A stretch of 64,000 nt of DNA from Pectobacterium araliae (lineage in GTDB: Bacteria > Pseudomonadota > Gammaproteobacteria > Enterobacterales > Enterobacteriaceae), in assembly GCF_037076465.1 (NCBI RefSeq), contig NZ_AP028908.1, positions 1,240,001-1,304,000 on the forward strand, given 5' to 3'. Shown piece after piece: positions 20,790-30,138 of the stretch (position 1 is its first letter; the number at the start of each line of letters is the position of its first letter). Made by a program: the position numbers and the translations under genes. The notes under the pieces were generated by a model. That model was given only the letters and a program-made list of their open reading frames with translations. It was not told where the DNA came from and did not search any database.

Positions 20790-20811
20790 TATAATCCCGC
20801 GATTTTTTTTA
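20790..20811 (+). promoter_or_regulatory. upp promoter with initial T-tract
   Basis: A TATAAT -10 hexamer (20790-20795) is followed six bases later by GATTTTTTTT. In E. coli upp, the start site G-A followed by a long T-tract allows UTP-dependent reiterative transcription, so uracil salvage is reduced when UTP is high. The layout here is the same. The -35 element is weak. Confidence 0.75.
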
Positions 20812-20899
20812 CGACGGGCTCTCGTGCCCGCCGCCCTGCGGGCCGCCGCAAGCGGTGTTTAAAAACGCGTTTGGCGTTTTTGTCCGTCCATTAGCCGAT
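20811..20899 (-). repeat. Palindromic intergenic repeat, copy 3, in the upp leader
   Basis: Read on the minus strand, this has the same modules as the copies at 1219 and 28984: AAAAACGC-loop-GCGTTTTT, then CCGCTTGCGGCGGCCCG, AGGGCGGCGGG, AGCCCGTCGTAAAA. It begins immediately after the T-tract of the upp start site. It therefore forms nearly all of the upp 5' untranslated region, ending about 12 bases before the start codon. Confidence 0.7.
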
Positions 20900-20911
20900 G
20901 GGGAGATAATG

Positions 20912-21538
20912 ATGAAGATCGTCGAGGTGAAACACCCACTCGTCAAACATAAACTGGGTTTGATGCGTGAGAACGATATTAGCACGAAGCGTTTTCGTGA
21001 GCTGGCTTCCGAAGTGGGGAGTTTGCTGACTTACGAAGCGACGGCTGACCTGGCAACCGAAAAAGTCACCATTGATGGCTGGTGCGGTCCGGTTGAAGTC
21101 GATCAGATCAAAGGCAAGAAAATTACCGTCGTACCGATTCTGCGTGCAGGGTTAGGAATGATGGAAGGCGTGCTGGAAAATGTCCCTAGCGCACGTATCA
21201 GCGTTGTCGGCATCTACCGTAATGAAGAGACGCTGGAGCCTGTACCCTATTTCCAAAAGCTGGTTTCCAATATCGAAGAGCGCATGGCGCTGGTGGTTGA
21301 CCCTATGCTGGCAACCGGTGGCTCAATGATCGCGACGATCGATCTGCTGAAAAAAGCGGGTTGTCACAGTATTAAGGTACTGGTGCTGGTCGCGGCTCCA
21401 GAAGGGATTGCCGCGCTGGAAAAAGCTCACCCAGATATCGAACTTTACACGGCATCCATCGATAAAGGCCTCAACGATCAGGGTTACATCATGCCGGGCC
21501 TCGGTGATGCGGGCGATAAAATATTTGGTACGAAATAA
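20912..21538 (+). CDS. upp: Uracil phosphoribosyltransferase Upp
   Basis: Converts uracil and PRPP to UMP. ATG at 20912 gives 208 aa, the same as E. coli Upp, starting [10 protein letters not shown]; an adjacent ATG at 20909 is also possible. The PRPP loop DPMLATGGS and the C-terminal [11 protein letters not shown] are diagnostic. Upstream frame opening lies in the repeat and is not coding. A terminator separates it from uraA. Confidence 0.97.
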   Translation: MKIVEVKHPLVKHKLGLMRENDISTKRFRELASEVGSLLTYEATADLATEKVTIDGWCGPVEVDQIKGKKITVVPILRAGLGMMEGVLENVPSARISVVGIYRNEETLEPVPYFQKLVSNIEERMALVVDPMLATGGSMIATIDLLKKAGCHSIKVLVLVAAPEGIAALEKAHPDIELYTASIDKGLNDQGYIMPGLGDAGDKIFGTK

Positions 21539-21542
21539 CAGG

Positions 21543-21569
21543 TAAGCCGACGTGATAGTCGGCTTTTTT
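21543..21569 (+). terminator. upp terminator
   Basis: AAGCCGAC and GTCGGCTT form an 8-bp stem followed by eight T. Confidence 0.85.
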
Positions 21570-21754
21570 TTGGCGCAAACCTACGTATTTCCTATGGTTC
21601 GCCGCAGCCTGTGTGACGTCACACGCGGTTCTTTTATTACATAAGCAGTCAACATCATCCTGCTTCGCTACGGTGGGGCGGGATGAGTTTGGCTGTGATA
21701 AAAGTGTGGGTCTACCTGCACACACAAATAGCAACACTACAGAGGATATTGAAG

Positions 21755-23044
21755 ATGACTCGTCGCGCCATCGGGGTGAGTGAACGACCCCCCTTGTTAC
21801 AAACCATCCCGTTGAGCTTCCAGCATCTGTTCGCGATGTTTGGCGCTACCGTTCTGGTTCCCATCCTGTTCAAGATCAACCCAGCGACCGTACTGTTATT
21901 CAACGGCGTGGGTACGCTGCTTTATTTATTCATTTGTAAGGGAAAAATCCCTGCGTATTTGGGGTCGAGCTTTGCGTTCATTTCCCCGGTTTTACTGCTG
22001 CTGCCACTGGGGTATGAAGTCGCACTGGGGGGCTTCATCATGTGCGGCGTGTTGTTCTGTTTGGTGGCGCTGATTGTTAAGAAAGCGGGCACTGGCTGGC
22101 TGAATGTGCTGTTTCCGCCTGCGGCGATGGGGGCGATTGTTGCCGTTATCGGCCTTGAACTGGCGGGTGTCGCGGCGGGAATGGCTGGGCTGCTGCCTGC
22201 CGATGGCACATCCGTTGATTCCACCGCAGTAACGATTTCTCTGGCGACGCTGGCGATCACCATTCTGGGGTCGGTGCTGTTTCGTGGTTTTCTGGCGATC
22301 ATCCCGATTCTGATCGGGGTACTGGCTGGCTATGCGCTGTCGTTCGCGCTGGGTGTGGTCGATTTGACCCCGATTCGTGAAGCGCACTGGTTCGCGATGC
22401 CGACTTTTTACACGCCACGCTTTGAGTGGTTTGCCATTCTGACGATCCTGCCTGCGGCGCTGGTGGTGATTGCGGAGCACGTTGGCCACTTGGTGGTAAC
22501 GGCAAATATCGTGAAGAAAGACCTGATGCGTGAGCCGGGGCTGCACCGCTCCATGTTCGCCAACGGGATTTCTACCGTGCTGTCTGGCTTCTTTGGTTCT
22601 ACGCCGAACACGACCTACGGCGAAAATATCGGCGTGCTGGCCATTACCAAAGTGTACAGCACCTGGGTGATCGGCGGTGCGGCGATCCTCGCGATCCTGC
22701 TCTCTTGCGTGGGCAAACTGGCCGCGGCGATTCAGGCTGTACCGGTTCCGGTTATGGGCGGCGTGTCGCTGCTGCTGTACGGCGTAATTGGTGCGTCCGG
22801 TATTCGTGTGCTGATTGAATCCAAAGTGGATTACAACAAAGCACAAAACTTGATCCTCACTTCCGTGATTCTGATCATCGGCGTCAGTGGCGCGAAAGTG
22901 CATCTGGGCTCGACCGAACTGAAAGGCATGGCGCTGGCGACAGTTGTCGGTATCGGCATGAGTCTGGTGTTTAAGGTCATCAGCCTGTTCCGCAAAGAGG
23001 AAGAGATCCTCGATGCGCCGGAAGAGAACGACGCGCGTTCATAA
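21755..23044 (+). CDS. uraA: Uracil permease UraA
   Basis: Inner-membrane uracil:proton symporter of the NAT/NCS2 family, 429 aa, as in E. coli. The start [13 protein letters not shown] aligns exactly with E. coli UraA and follows AGAGGATATTGAAG. Family signatures include [17 protein letters not shown] and [16 protein letters not shown]. About 14 membrane segments. It has its own leader after the upp terminator. Confidence 0.96.
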   Translation: MTRRAIGVSERPPLLQTIPLSFQHLFAMFGATVLVPILFKINPATVLLFNGVGTLLYLFICKGKIPAYLGSSFAFISPVLLLLPLGYEVALGGFIMCGVLFCLVALIVKKAGTGWLNVLFPPAAMGAIVAVIGLELAGVAAGMAGLLPADGTSVDSTAVTISLATLAITILGSVLFRGFLAIIPILIGVLAGYALSFALGVVDLTPIREAHWFAMPTFYTPRFEWFAILTILPAALVVIAEHVGHLVVTANIVKKDLMREPGLHRSMFANGISTVLSGFFGSTPNTTYGENIGVLAITKVYSTWVIGGAAILAILLSCVGKLAAAIQAVPVPVMGGVSLLLYGVIGASGIRVLIESKVDYNKAQNLILTSVILIIGVSGAKVHLGSTELKGMALATVVGIGMSLVFKVISLFRKEEEILDAPEENDARS

Positions 23045-23056
23045 CCGCGCTATTCC

Positions 23057-23093
23057 CCCTGTTGAGGCCGTGTGTATCGCGACCTCAACAGGG
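23057..23093 (+). terminator. Strong hairpin between uraA and hda
   Basis: CCCTGTTGAGG and CCTCAACAGGG form a perfect 11-bp stem with a 15-base loop, 12 bases after the uraA stop. There is no T-tract, so it may be an attenuator or an mRNA 3'-end stabiliser rather than a full terminator. Confidence 0.55.
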
Positions 23094-23148
23094 CCCGGTT
23101 TCTGTGATAAACTCGATCCGTTTCCTGCCCGTTTTGCTTGAGGTGATT

Positions 23149-23850
23149 CTGAACACGCCGGCACAGCTTTCATTGCCACTCTATTTACCCGATGACGAAA
23201 CCTTTGCTAGTTTCTATCCGGGTGAAAACGCGTCTCTTCTTGCCGCCGTTAATAATGCTTTGTATCAGGAGCATGGTAGCTATATCTATTTCTGGTCACG
23301 CGAAGGGGGCGGGCGCAGCCATCTGCTGCACGCTGCCTGCGCTGAACTGTCGCGTCAGGAACGCGCGGTGGGTTATGTGCCGTTAGATAAACGCGCCTAC
23401 TTTGTACCGGATGTGCTGGAAGGCATGGAACAGCTGGCGCTGGTGTGTATCGATAACATCGAATCTATCGCGGGCGATGAAGAATGGGAAATGGCGGTGT
23501 TTAATCTGTATAACCGTATTCAGGAAACGGGGCGTGCCCGGCTGTTGATTACTGGCGATCGTCCGCCGCGTCAGCTAAATTTACGTCTGCCCGACTTGGC
23601 TTCTCGTCTCGACTGGGGACAAATCTATAAGCTGCAACCGTTGTCGGATGACGAGAAAGGCGAAGCGCTACAACTACGTGCCAGACTGCGCGGGTTCGAA
23701 TTGCCGGAAGACGTCAGCCGTTTTCTGCTTAAGCGTTTGGATCGAGAAATGCGCACGTTATTTATGACGCTGGATCAGCTTGACCACGCTTCTATCACCG
23801 CCCAGCGCAAGCTGACCATTCCTTTTGTGAAAGAGATCCTCGGGCTGTAA
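23149..23850 (+). CDS. hda: DnaA inactivator Hda
   Basis: AAA+ protein that, with the DNA-loaded beta clamp, stimulates ATP hydrolysis by DnaA (RIDA). A CTG at 23149 gives 233 aa beginning [18 protein letters not shown], the same length as E. coli Hda, which is known to use CTG. GAGGTG lies just upstream. GTG at 23143 is an alternative. The clamp-binding motif QLSLPL, the Walker A-like GGGRSH and Walker B-like LVCIDNIE are visible. Confidence 0.93.
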   Translation: MNTPAQLSLPLYLPDDETFASFYPGENASLLAAVNNALYQEHGSYIYFWSREGGGRSHLLHAACAELSRQERAVGYVPLDKRAYFVPDVLEGMEQLALVCIDNIESIAGDEEWEMAVFNLYNRIQETGRARLLITGDRPPRQLNLRLPDLASRLDWGQIYKLQPLSDDEKGEALQLRARLRGFELPEDVSRFLLKRLDREMRTLFMTLDQLDHASITAQRKLTIPFVKEILGL

Positions 23851-23893
23851 TTGACGATCGCTTCCGGCTATTGTTTACAGTTATCGTTTACAA

Positions 23894-24265
23894 CTACAGT
23901 ATTTCCAGTACCTGCTCTGGCGGGCGACCAATACGTGCCTGGCCTTGCGCCACGACGATGGGGCGCTCGATGAGCTTCGGATTATCGATCATCGCCTGAA
24001 TCAGCTGTGCTTCCGTTAGTGCGGCATCTGACAGCCCCAACTGCTGATAAATTTCTTCTTTGGTTCTCATCAATTCGCGTGCGCTAGTAAAGCCCAACTG
24101 CTTGATAAGCTGACCCAGCGTTGCGGCATCGGGCGGTGTGTTGAGATAGAGCACGACGTCAGGCGTAATATTGTGTTCCTGCAACAGCGCCAGCGTTTCA
24201 CGGCTCTTGGAGCAGCGTGGATTATGATAAATCGTCACGGGTTTTTGGCTTGAAGGCTGTGTCAT
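23894..24265 (-). CDS. yfgD: ArsC-family protein YfgD
   Basis: Glutaredoxin-type arsenate reductase family protein, about 123 aa. The active-site Cys lies in HNPRCSKSRETL. Two Arg-containing motifs follow (RELMR, RPIVV). The C terminus GRPPEQVLEIL is typical. ATG at 24265 is preferred because AAGGAG lies seven bases upstream; ATG at 24271 would sit one base from it. It follows bepA on the same strand. Real arsenate reduction is unproven for this branch. Confidence 0.88.
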   Translation of the reverse strand: MTQPSSQKPVTIYHNPRCSKSRETLALLQEHNITPDVVLYLNTPPDAATLGQLIKQLGFTSARELMRTKEEIYQQLGLSDAALTEAQLIQAMIDNPKLIERPIVVAQGQARIGRPPEQVLEIL

Positions 24266-24279
24266 CGTCATGCTCCTTA

Positions 24280-25743
24280 TCAGGATTTCTGGTACTGGCG
24301 GAAACGCTGCTGCAACTGGCGGAGCTGGTCGATGCGGGCATCGTAGCGAGCTTGTTCCAGGCTCCCCAACTTGACCAATGAACTCGCGTTGCTCAATAGC
24401 CGAATAGATTGATCAAGCTGACCGTTAAGCGCCAGACTTTCCGCTCGTGCGGCCAGTTCTTCCGCCCGCTGTCCTTGGGCTGCTGCGGCCTGCGCCAGCA
24501 GGTCCCAGCCGTTCGAATCGTCAGGGTGTGCGTAGGTATAGCGATACAGTATTTTGCTGGCGGCAGCAGGTTGTTTCCCTTCCACATAAGCATTCGCCAG
24601 ATTAAGCTGAAGTACCGGGTTCGCCTGCATTCCGGGCACGTTTTGTAAGCGGGCGATAGCCTGTGTCGCACGGCTTTGTCCCAGATCGATGTCCGTCATC
24701 ATATCCAGAAACCACGGATTTTCAGGTGTGCTGCTTAGCAGCGGTTGCAGTACATTACGCGCTTCATCGTACTTCTTCGCCTGATAAAGCTGAATCGCAC
24801 GACCATACTTCGCGGCTAGCTGCTCCCGCACGTTGCCTTTTTCCCATTGCTCCAGCAGATCGTTGTTAAGCGGGCGATCCGGTGAGCCGTACATACCAAA
24901 GGTGCGTATTTTGGCGAACAAGAAATCCTGGGAGGATTGTACCGGCGTTGAACGCATTTGGTTGGCGCGGTTGCGTGCATCGGACAGACGGCTTTCCGGC
25001 AAGGGGTGCGTCAGCAACATTTCTGGCGGTCTGGACGCATAGCGTGATTGATCGGCCAGCTTTTGCAGGAAATTCGGCATGGCCTGTGGGTCAAAGCCCG
25101 CGCGCTGCAACACCTGAATCCCGATGCGGTCCGCTTCTTGTTCATTCGACTGCGTGAACGTAATCATGCCCTGCTGCGCACCCGCCAGCGTGCCGCTGAG
25201 CGCCGCCATCCCCAACTGTGGATTAGCCATTGCCAGCAAGATGGAGCCGAGTGCGCCGACCCAGGTGAGCGGGGCGCTACGCTGCTGTGATTCCATACTG
25301 CGTGCCAGATGGCGTTGGGTAACGTGAGAGATTTCATGCGCCAGCACCGAGGCCAGTTCGCTTTCACTGTCGGCATAGCGGAACAGCGCGGAATGCAGCA
25401 CCACGTTGCCGCCGAAGAAGGCGAAGGCGTTGATGTCGTCATTACGGATCAGATAAAAATGGAACGGCGTGCGCACGGAGTCGGCCTGTTTGACCAATCT
25501 GTTACCGAGCTGATTAATGTAATTAGACAGCAGCGGATCGTTGATAAGCGGTGCGCCAGCTCGCAGTTGGCGGACGTAAAAATCGCCCATCGCCAGCTCC
25601 TGATTGATGCTGAGCGTACCGCCTGCGGTGGTGCCGATATCCGGTAGCCGATCCTGCGTGTCGGCTTGAGCAGGAAATAGGTTGCCAGCCAGTAATGTCC
25701 CAAACAGGACGGACATGAGCGTTTTTCTTAACCGAATCGCCAT
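24280..25743 (-). CDS. bepA: Periplasmic metalloprotease/chaperone BepA
   Basis: M48 protease of 487 aa that supports LptD assembly and degrades stalled outer membrane proteins; E. coli BepA has the same length. A signal peptide ends in PAQA. The zinc site [10 protein letters not shown] and downstream EQEADRIG (third ligand Glu) are present. C-terminal TPR region covers about residues 310-487. Start ATG at 25743 (MAIRLRKT) rather than TTG at 25764. Confidence 0.95.
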   Translation of the reverse strand: MAIRLRKTLMSVLFGTLLAGNLFPAQADTQDRLPDIGTTAGGTLSINQELAMGDFYVRQLRAGAPLINDPLLSNYINQLGNRLVKQADSVRTPFHFYLIRNDDINAFAFFGGNVVLHSALFRYADSESELASVLAHEISHVTQRHLARSMESQQRSAPLTWVGALGSILLAMANPQLGMAALSGTLAGAQQGMITFTQSNEQEADRIGIQVLQRAGFDPQAMPNFLQKLADQSRYASRPPEMLLTHPLPESRLSDARNRANQMRSTPVQSSQDFLFAKIRTFGMYGSPDRPLNNDLLEQWEKGNVREQLAAKYGRAIQLYQAKKYDEARNVLQPLLSSTPENPWFLDMMTDIDLGQSRATQAIARLQNVPGMQANPVLQLNLANAYVEGKQPAAASKILYRYTYAHPDDSNGWDLLAQAAAAQGQRAEELAARAESLALNGQLDQSIRLLSNASSLVKLGSLEQARYDARIDQLRQLQQRFRQYQKS

Positions 25744-25893
25744 AACGGAAGATAACCTTATCAACAGCTAACGTGAAAGCATTCTGCCGACTATCTTAGC
25801 CAGCGATGGCGGACAAAGAAATGCCCGAGCGGGAAAAACGTGGAGAAGAGTGGATCGGCATGGAAGAAATTTCGTGGCACAAGGTTCAGTTTA

Positions 25894-26556
25894 TCAGATC
25901 TGGGTTGGTTTCAATGCCTCCAGGCGCTGCAACCAGCATTCAAAATGAGGGCATTGCTGACGAATCGTATCCAACCCAATATCGGCGGCAACCAGTGGTC
26001 CATGTAGTGTTTTTTGATATTCTGGTATGGCAGCAAGAATACGTTTGGAGGGGGCGGTCTGTGGGCTATTATTAATGGATTCAGGAGAATCGAACGCAAG
26101 TTTAATACTGTTAAGTTGCGCTATCGCTCTTTTATCCTCAAGCCAGTCTGCGAATTTATCGGGTTCGCAAAACAATAGTGCTTCAAACTCATGTACTAAA
26201 AAATTAGGGATAAAATTAGGCTGAGCAATATCAGCATGAAAGGCATTTTCCAAATCTGAAACCCATGAATAAATATCACCGTTAACGGGTTTTCCTTGCC
26301 CAACCAGAGGGAAATCCGTCGGTAAGCCATAATAATCAATCAAGGTTGTTACCCAGGCTTTCTTATCTTGCTGACAAAGTTGGGTAATTTGATGCTTCAC
26401 TTTCCCATAGCTGACTATCCCGCCTTTATGGCCTCGACTGGTTTGTGCCAGAATCGCGTTAAGGTAAATACCTTGCCGCACAAAGTAAGGAGCCAGCGTA
26501 TCGCGAACAAATGTTTCTTCTGTTTGTCCTTCAACAAAAACATTAATCCTTGTCAT
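25894..26556 (-). CDS. DUF4276-like protein, TOPRIM-like partner of ATPase
   Basis: 220 aa, start ATG at 26556, two bases after the stop of the upstream ATPase gene, so the two are translationally linked. The N terminus INVFVEGQTEETFV and the block TTLIDYYGLP at about 70-79 resemble the EG..E and Asp-containing motifs of TOPRIM nuclease domains. I place it in the DUF4276 group by pattern recognition, not by search. ATPase plus TOPRIM-type pairs are common in phage-defence systems (OLD, Gabija, PARIS). The role here is inferred. Confidence 0.7.
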   Translation of the reverse strand: MTRINVFVEGQTEETFVRDTLAPYFVRQGIYLNAILAQTSRGHKGGIVSYGKVKHQITQLCQQDKKAWVTTLIDYYGLPTDFPLVGQGKPVNGDIYSWVSDLENAFHADIAQPNFIPNFLVHEFEALLFCEPDKFADWLEDKRAIAQLNSIKLAFDSPESINNSPQTAPSKRILAAIPEYQKTLHGPLVAADIGLDTIRQQCPHFECWLQRLEALKPTQI

Positions 26557-26558
26557 GA

Positions 26559-27662
26559 TTATCGCTGTGGCCTCCCGCCAAGTATATTTTTCTTCCACAG
26601 TTCCCCTAAGCTGTAATCTTCCAGCCAGTTTTTCAGCGTGTCCTGATCCAAACGTTTAAATGTAGATGCACCAAGGTGCTTATCGACGACGATAAGATCT
26701 TCGGCTTCGAATTCGTTAACCAGCTCAACAGATTGTGTTGAAACAATGAGTTGGTGCTGCTCGCTCGCGCTTCTGATGAGTGCGGCGAGCACTGTGATAG
26801 CATAGGGATGCAGGCCTAGTTCTGGTTCATCGATTATTATGGCGCTGGGCATGTAGGTTTCTGGTTGTAGCAGCACGGTCGCGAGAATAATAAAACGCAG
26901 TGTGCCATCGGATAATTCATTGGCTTTAAACGGAATATCCTGATCTTTTTCGACCCATTCGAGCTGAATATTATCTGGGTTATCCGGCGTTGAGCGGAGA
27001 TAAAAATCACCAAAGAAAGGGGCAACCATCTGAATCGTTTTCACAATACGCTGATAATGTGCAGCATGATTTTTTTGCAACCGGAATAGAAACGCGGCCA
27101 AATTCGCGCCGTCTTCCCGTAAATAGTCATTATCATTAATGCGGTGGATTTGTTTTACTCTGGCGCTTTCACTGGTGTCGTTTAAATGATAAACCCTCAA
27201 GGTTTCCAGCAAAGGAAGCACATTATCAAGTTTGTTTGTGCCATCATAGCTACGATATTTTTTATGTTGTGATTCAAAATGACCATGGGTCGCTACTTTT
27301 TTGTCGAAAGAATTGTTAGATATATCCTCAGATTGAAACATCATCCGATTATCGTTCGTTGGCACTAGAGAGAAATGGTAGCTTGTTTCTGTAAAGAATA
27401 CTTCTCCAGCCAGATAAGGGCTCTTTTTACGGCCAAAGTGAAGTAGCGCATCCGGCCCGCCATTCTTACCTACAAAAAGTTGCAGGCGTTGAGCGAGTAA
27501 ATTTGTTATTAGGCGAAAGAAACTAATAAAGTTGGATTTTCCCGCACCATTCGCACCGATCAAAATATTTAACGTGCGCATTTCCACATCACAGTCGGCG
27601 ATGGACTTATACCCTTTAATCACTATGCGGTTTAGATGATCGCTCTTAGTTACCGTATTCAT
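26559..27662 (-). CDS. AAA family ATPase (OLD/RecF-like)
   Basis: 367 aa. Walker A GANGAGKS at 36-43, ABC-type signature LSDGT at 250-254, Walker B AIIIDEPE at about 274-281 and a switch STQS near 308. This SMC/RecF-like arrangement is typical of OLD-type ATPases. It is the first gene of a two-gene unit with the DUF4276-like protein. It lies between bepA and bcp, where E. coli carries perM, so it looks like an accessory insertion. Function probably defence, inferred. Confidence 0.82.
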   Translation of the reverse strand: MNTVTKSDHLNRIVIKGYKSIADCDVEMRTLNILIGANGAGKSNFISFFRLITNLLAQRLQLFVGKNGGPDALLHFGRKKSPYLAGEVFFTETSYHFSLVPTNDNRMMFQSEDISNNSFDKKVATHGHFESQHKKYRSYDGTNKLDNVLPLLETLRVYHLNDTSESARVKQIHRINDNDYLREDGANLAAFLFRLQKNHAAHYQRIVKTIQMVAPFFGDFYLRSTPDNPDNIQLEWVEKDQDIPFKANELSDGTLRFIILATVLLQPETYMPSAIIIDEPELGLHPYAITVLAALIRSASEQHQLIVSTQSVELVNEFEAEDLIVVDKHLGASTFKRLDQDTLKNWLEDYSLGELWKKNILGGRPQR

Positions 27663-27812
27663 GATGGTGTTGTTGCCTTATATGACAGAGTTACTCGCAT
27701 TTCACGATGACGTTGCATGTTGGTCTACTGTGGTATAGCAGAAAGAGAAGGTGAGGTCTTGTGCTGCCTATCTGATTTAACGAACTATTGTGAGCGTTTT
27801 TCCAGAATCAGG

Positions 27813-27841
27813 AAAAAACCGGCACGTATGGCGGTGCCGGT
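27813..27841 (-). terminator. bcp terminator
   Basis: ACCGGCAC and GTGCCGGT form an 8-bp stem, with an A-run on its left that reads as a T-run on the minus strand, directly downstream of bcp. Confidence 0.75.
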
Positions 27842-27862
27842 GGACGAGCTGAAAACCGCGAA

Positions 27863-28330
27863 TTAGGCGCTTTTCAGATAATCGAGAACGATGTCGTGGT
27901 GGTTGCTGGTTTTGAAGTCGTCGAACACCTTCTCCACCTTGCCGTTTTCATCGATCAGGAAGCTAATGCGATGAATACCGTCATAGGTTTTCCCCATGAA
28001 GGTTTTTTCTCCCCAAACGCCAAATCCTTCTGAGACCTGATGATCCTCATCAGAAAGCAGGGTGAAATTTAAGACTTCTTTCTCGACGAAGCGGGACAGT
28101 TTTTCTGATTTGTCCGTACTGATACCGAGAACTTCAACGCCATGTTTTTTCAAATCGTCCATGTTATCGCGCAGGCCGCAAGCCTGAACGGTGCATCCTG
28201 GCGTCATCGCTTTAGGATAGAAATACACCAACACTTTCTGTCCCTGGAAGTCGGTTAAATTTACTTGTTCGCCATCTTGGTCGGGCAAGCTAAATTTCGG
28301 TGCAATATCACCGGCTTTCAGTGTGTTCAT
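27863..28330 (-). CDS. bcp: Thioredoxin-dependent peroxiredoxin Bcp
   Basis: Peroxiredoxin of about 155 aa that reduces peroxides with thioredoxin as donor. The peroxidatic Cys lies in TPGCTVQACGLRD, which also has the resolving Cys five residues later. FVEKEVLNFTLLSDE and SNHHDIVLDYL are family features. Start ATG 28330. Downstream of gcvR on the same strand, as in E. coli. Confidence 0.96.
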   Translation of the reverse strand: MNTLKAGDIAPKFSLPDQDGEQVNLTDFQGQKVLVYFYPKAMTPGCTVQACGLRDNMDDLKKHGVEVLGISTDKSEKLSRFVEKEVLNFTLLSDEDHQVSEGFGVWGEKTFMGKTYDGIHRISFLIDENGKVEKVFDDFKTSNHHDIVLDYLKSA

Positions 28331-28392
28331 CACGACTCTCCGTCTTGTTTCTCTTTATGCTGTGGATATACCCATAATCTTGCAGCGTTATG

Positions 28393-28947
28393 CTATTGGG
28401 CATAGTTAACGACGCTAATACTGCCTTGTGCGTGCAATTCTGTACATAGCTGATGAAAGGCTGGTTCAATAATTAAGCTATCAAGCGTTGCAGAGCTGTG
28501 TGCGGCAATCTGAATATACAGCTGCGGTGGTTTTCCGCCTTCTGCGGGCTGCGTTTTTGAAACTAGCTCGGCAATGTTTAACTGGTGAGAATCGAACAAA
28601 TCAGTGAAACGTTCAATAATGTGAGGAGAATCGGCGACGTCAACCTTCACCCAAACGGTAGAGGGTGTAGGCTGGCTGGCCTGTGACTCCGTTCGTTTCA
28701 TCACAATCAGTAAATCCATCTCCGCGCCTTTCAGCGGCAGGGTTGATTCAATCAGCGTTATCGCGTTCCAACTGCCGGACAGCAGCATAATAAACGTGAA
28801 CTCTTTGCCCAGCATAGCAAGACGGCTATCTTCGATATTGCAGCCACAGCTACTGACGTGGCGGGTAATCGCATTGACAATACCGGGGCGATCAACCCCC
28901 AGCGCGGTAATAACCAGATAGTGTTCTTGTGAGCTTGGCAACATCAT
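28393..28947 (-). CDS. gcvR: Glycine cleavage system repressor GcvR
   Basis: 184-aa protein with two ACT domains. It binds glycine and counteracts the activator GcvA at gcvTHP; it has no DNA-binding domain itself. The N terminus EHYLVITALGVDRPGIVNAI and the block SGSWNAITLIESTLPLKGAE match E. coli GcvR. Divergent from dapA, with a palindromic repeat copy between them. Confidence 0.93.
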   Translation of the reverse strand: MMLPSSQEHYLVITALGVDRPGIVNAITRHVSSCGCNIEDSRLAMLGKEFTFIMLLSGSWNAITLIESTLPLKGAEMDLLIVMKRTESQASQPTPSTVWVKVDVADSPHIIERFTDLFDSHQLNIAELVSKTQPAEGGKPPQLYIQIAAHSSATLDSLIIEPAFHQLCTELHAQGSISVVNYAQ

Positions 28948-28983
28948 GCTTCCTGTCTTTTTCCCATGAATACATGGTAAACA

Positions 28984-29080
28984 TAAAAAATTGCCTGGAG
29001 CAATTTTTAACGCCGCTTGCGGCGGCCCGAAGGGCGGCGGACAGGGATAGCCCGCCGTAAAAAACCTGGAGCAATTTTAG
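28984..29080 (+). repeat. Palindromic intergenic repeat, copy 2
   Basis: AAAAATTGC-CTGGA-GCAATTTTT hairpin, then AACGCCGCTTGCGGCGGCCC, AAGGGCGGCGGACAGGGAT, AGCCCGCCGTAAAAAA and a second CCTGGAGCAATTTT. This is the most complete of the three copies in this window. Confidence 0.72.
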
Positions 29081-29243
29081 CTATCCTGGCCCACCTATTT
29101 CCCTAAAACGTCAGAAGCATTTTTAATTTCGTTTACTGCGTCATAAAAAAACCTGCGTCAGGCACCTACAACGCCCTTGTCCGCTTGCTTTTGCATAGAG
29201 GTCAAAAGTACCATGAAGCACTTGTTTGTGGAGGGGATGGCCA

Positions 29244-30122
29244 ATGTTTACGGGAAGTATTGTTGCGCTAGTTACGCCGATGGACGCCAAAGGCGCCGTC
29301 GATCGGGCGAGCTTGAAAAAACTGATTGATTATCATGTCGCTAGCGGTACATCGGCGATTGTCTCTGTCGGCACGACGGGCGAATCCGCCACGCTGAGCC
29401 ACGACGAACATGGCGATGTCGTGTTGTTGACGCTGGAACTGAGCGACGGGCGTATTCCCGTTATCGCTGGAACCGGTGCGAATGCTACCGCCGAAGGCGT
29501 TTCACTAACCAAACGCTTTCATGGCTCCGGTGTTGTTGGCTGCTTGACGGTTACACCGTACTACAATAAACCGACGCAGGAAGGTCTGTACCAGCACTTC
29601 AAAGCGATTGCCGAGCATACCGATCTGCCGCAAATCCTGTATAACGTACCTTCCCGCACTGGCTGCGATATGCTGCCGGAAACCGTTGCCCGTTTGTCCG
29701 AAGTGAAAAATATTGTCGCAATTAAAGAAGCGACGGGGAACTTAAGTCGGGTAAGTCAGATCCAAGAGCTGGTTAGTGAAGACTTCATTTTGCTGAGCGG
29801 CGATGACGCCAGCGGTCTGGACTTTATGCAACTCGGCGGTAAAGGTGTGATTTCCGTAACGGCGAACATTGCTGCGCGTGAAATGGCGGAACTTTGCAAG
29901 CTGGCGGCGCAGGGCAATTTTGTCGAAGCGCGCCGTTTAAATCAGCGCCTGATGCCACTGCATCAGAAATTATTTGTTGAACCCAATCCTATTCCGGTGA
30001 AGTGGGCCTGTAAGGAATTGGGACTCATGGCGACCGATACGCTGCGCCTGCCGATGACACCGCTGACCGATTCCGGCCGTACGGTGATGGGGCAAGCACT
30101 TAAGCAAGCGGGTTTGCTGTAA
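29244..30122 (+). CDS. dapA: 4-hydroxy-tetrahydrodipicolinate synthase DapA
   Basis: Lysine and diaminopimelate pathway enzyme condensing pyruvate with aspartate semialdehyde. ATG at 29244 gives 292 aa, identical in length to E. coli DapA. The TTGESATL pyruvate-binding stretch, [10 protein letters not shown] with the catalytic Tyr, and AIKEATGN with the Schiff-base Lys are all present. Followed by bamC 16 bases downstream. Confidence 0.97.
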   Translation: MFTGSIVALVTPMDAKGAVDRASLKKLIDYHVASGTSAIVSVGTTGESATLSHDEHGDVVLLTLELSDGRIPVIAGTGANATAEGVSLTKRFHGSGVVGCLTVTPYYNKPTQEGLYQHFKAIAEHTDLPQILYNVPSRTGCDMLPETVARLSEVKNIVAIKEATGNLSRVSQIQELVSEDFILLSGDDASGLDFMQLGGKGVISVTANIAAREMAELCKLAAQGNFVEARRLNQRLMPLHQKLFVEPNPIPVKWACKELGLMATDTLRLPMTPLTDSGRTVMGQALKQAGLL

Positions 30123-30138
30123 TCGTTAGGGAGATTTA

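Noticed and set aside
21992..22903. Minus-strand frame of 303 codons
   Set aside because: Antisense to uraA and rich in Arg, His and Gln, as usual for the reverse of membrane-protein genes.
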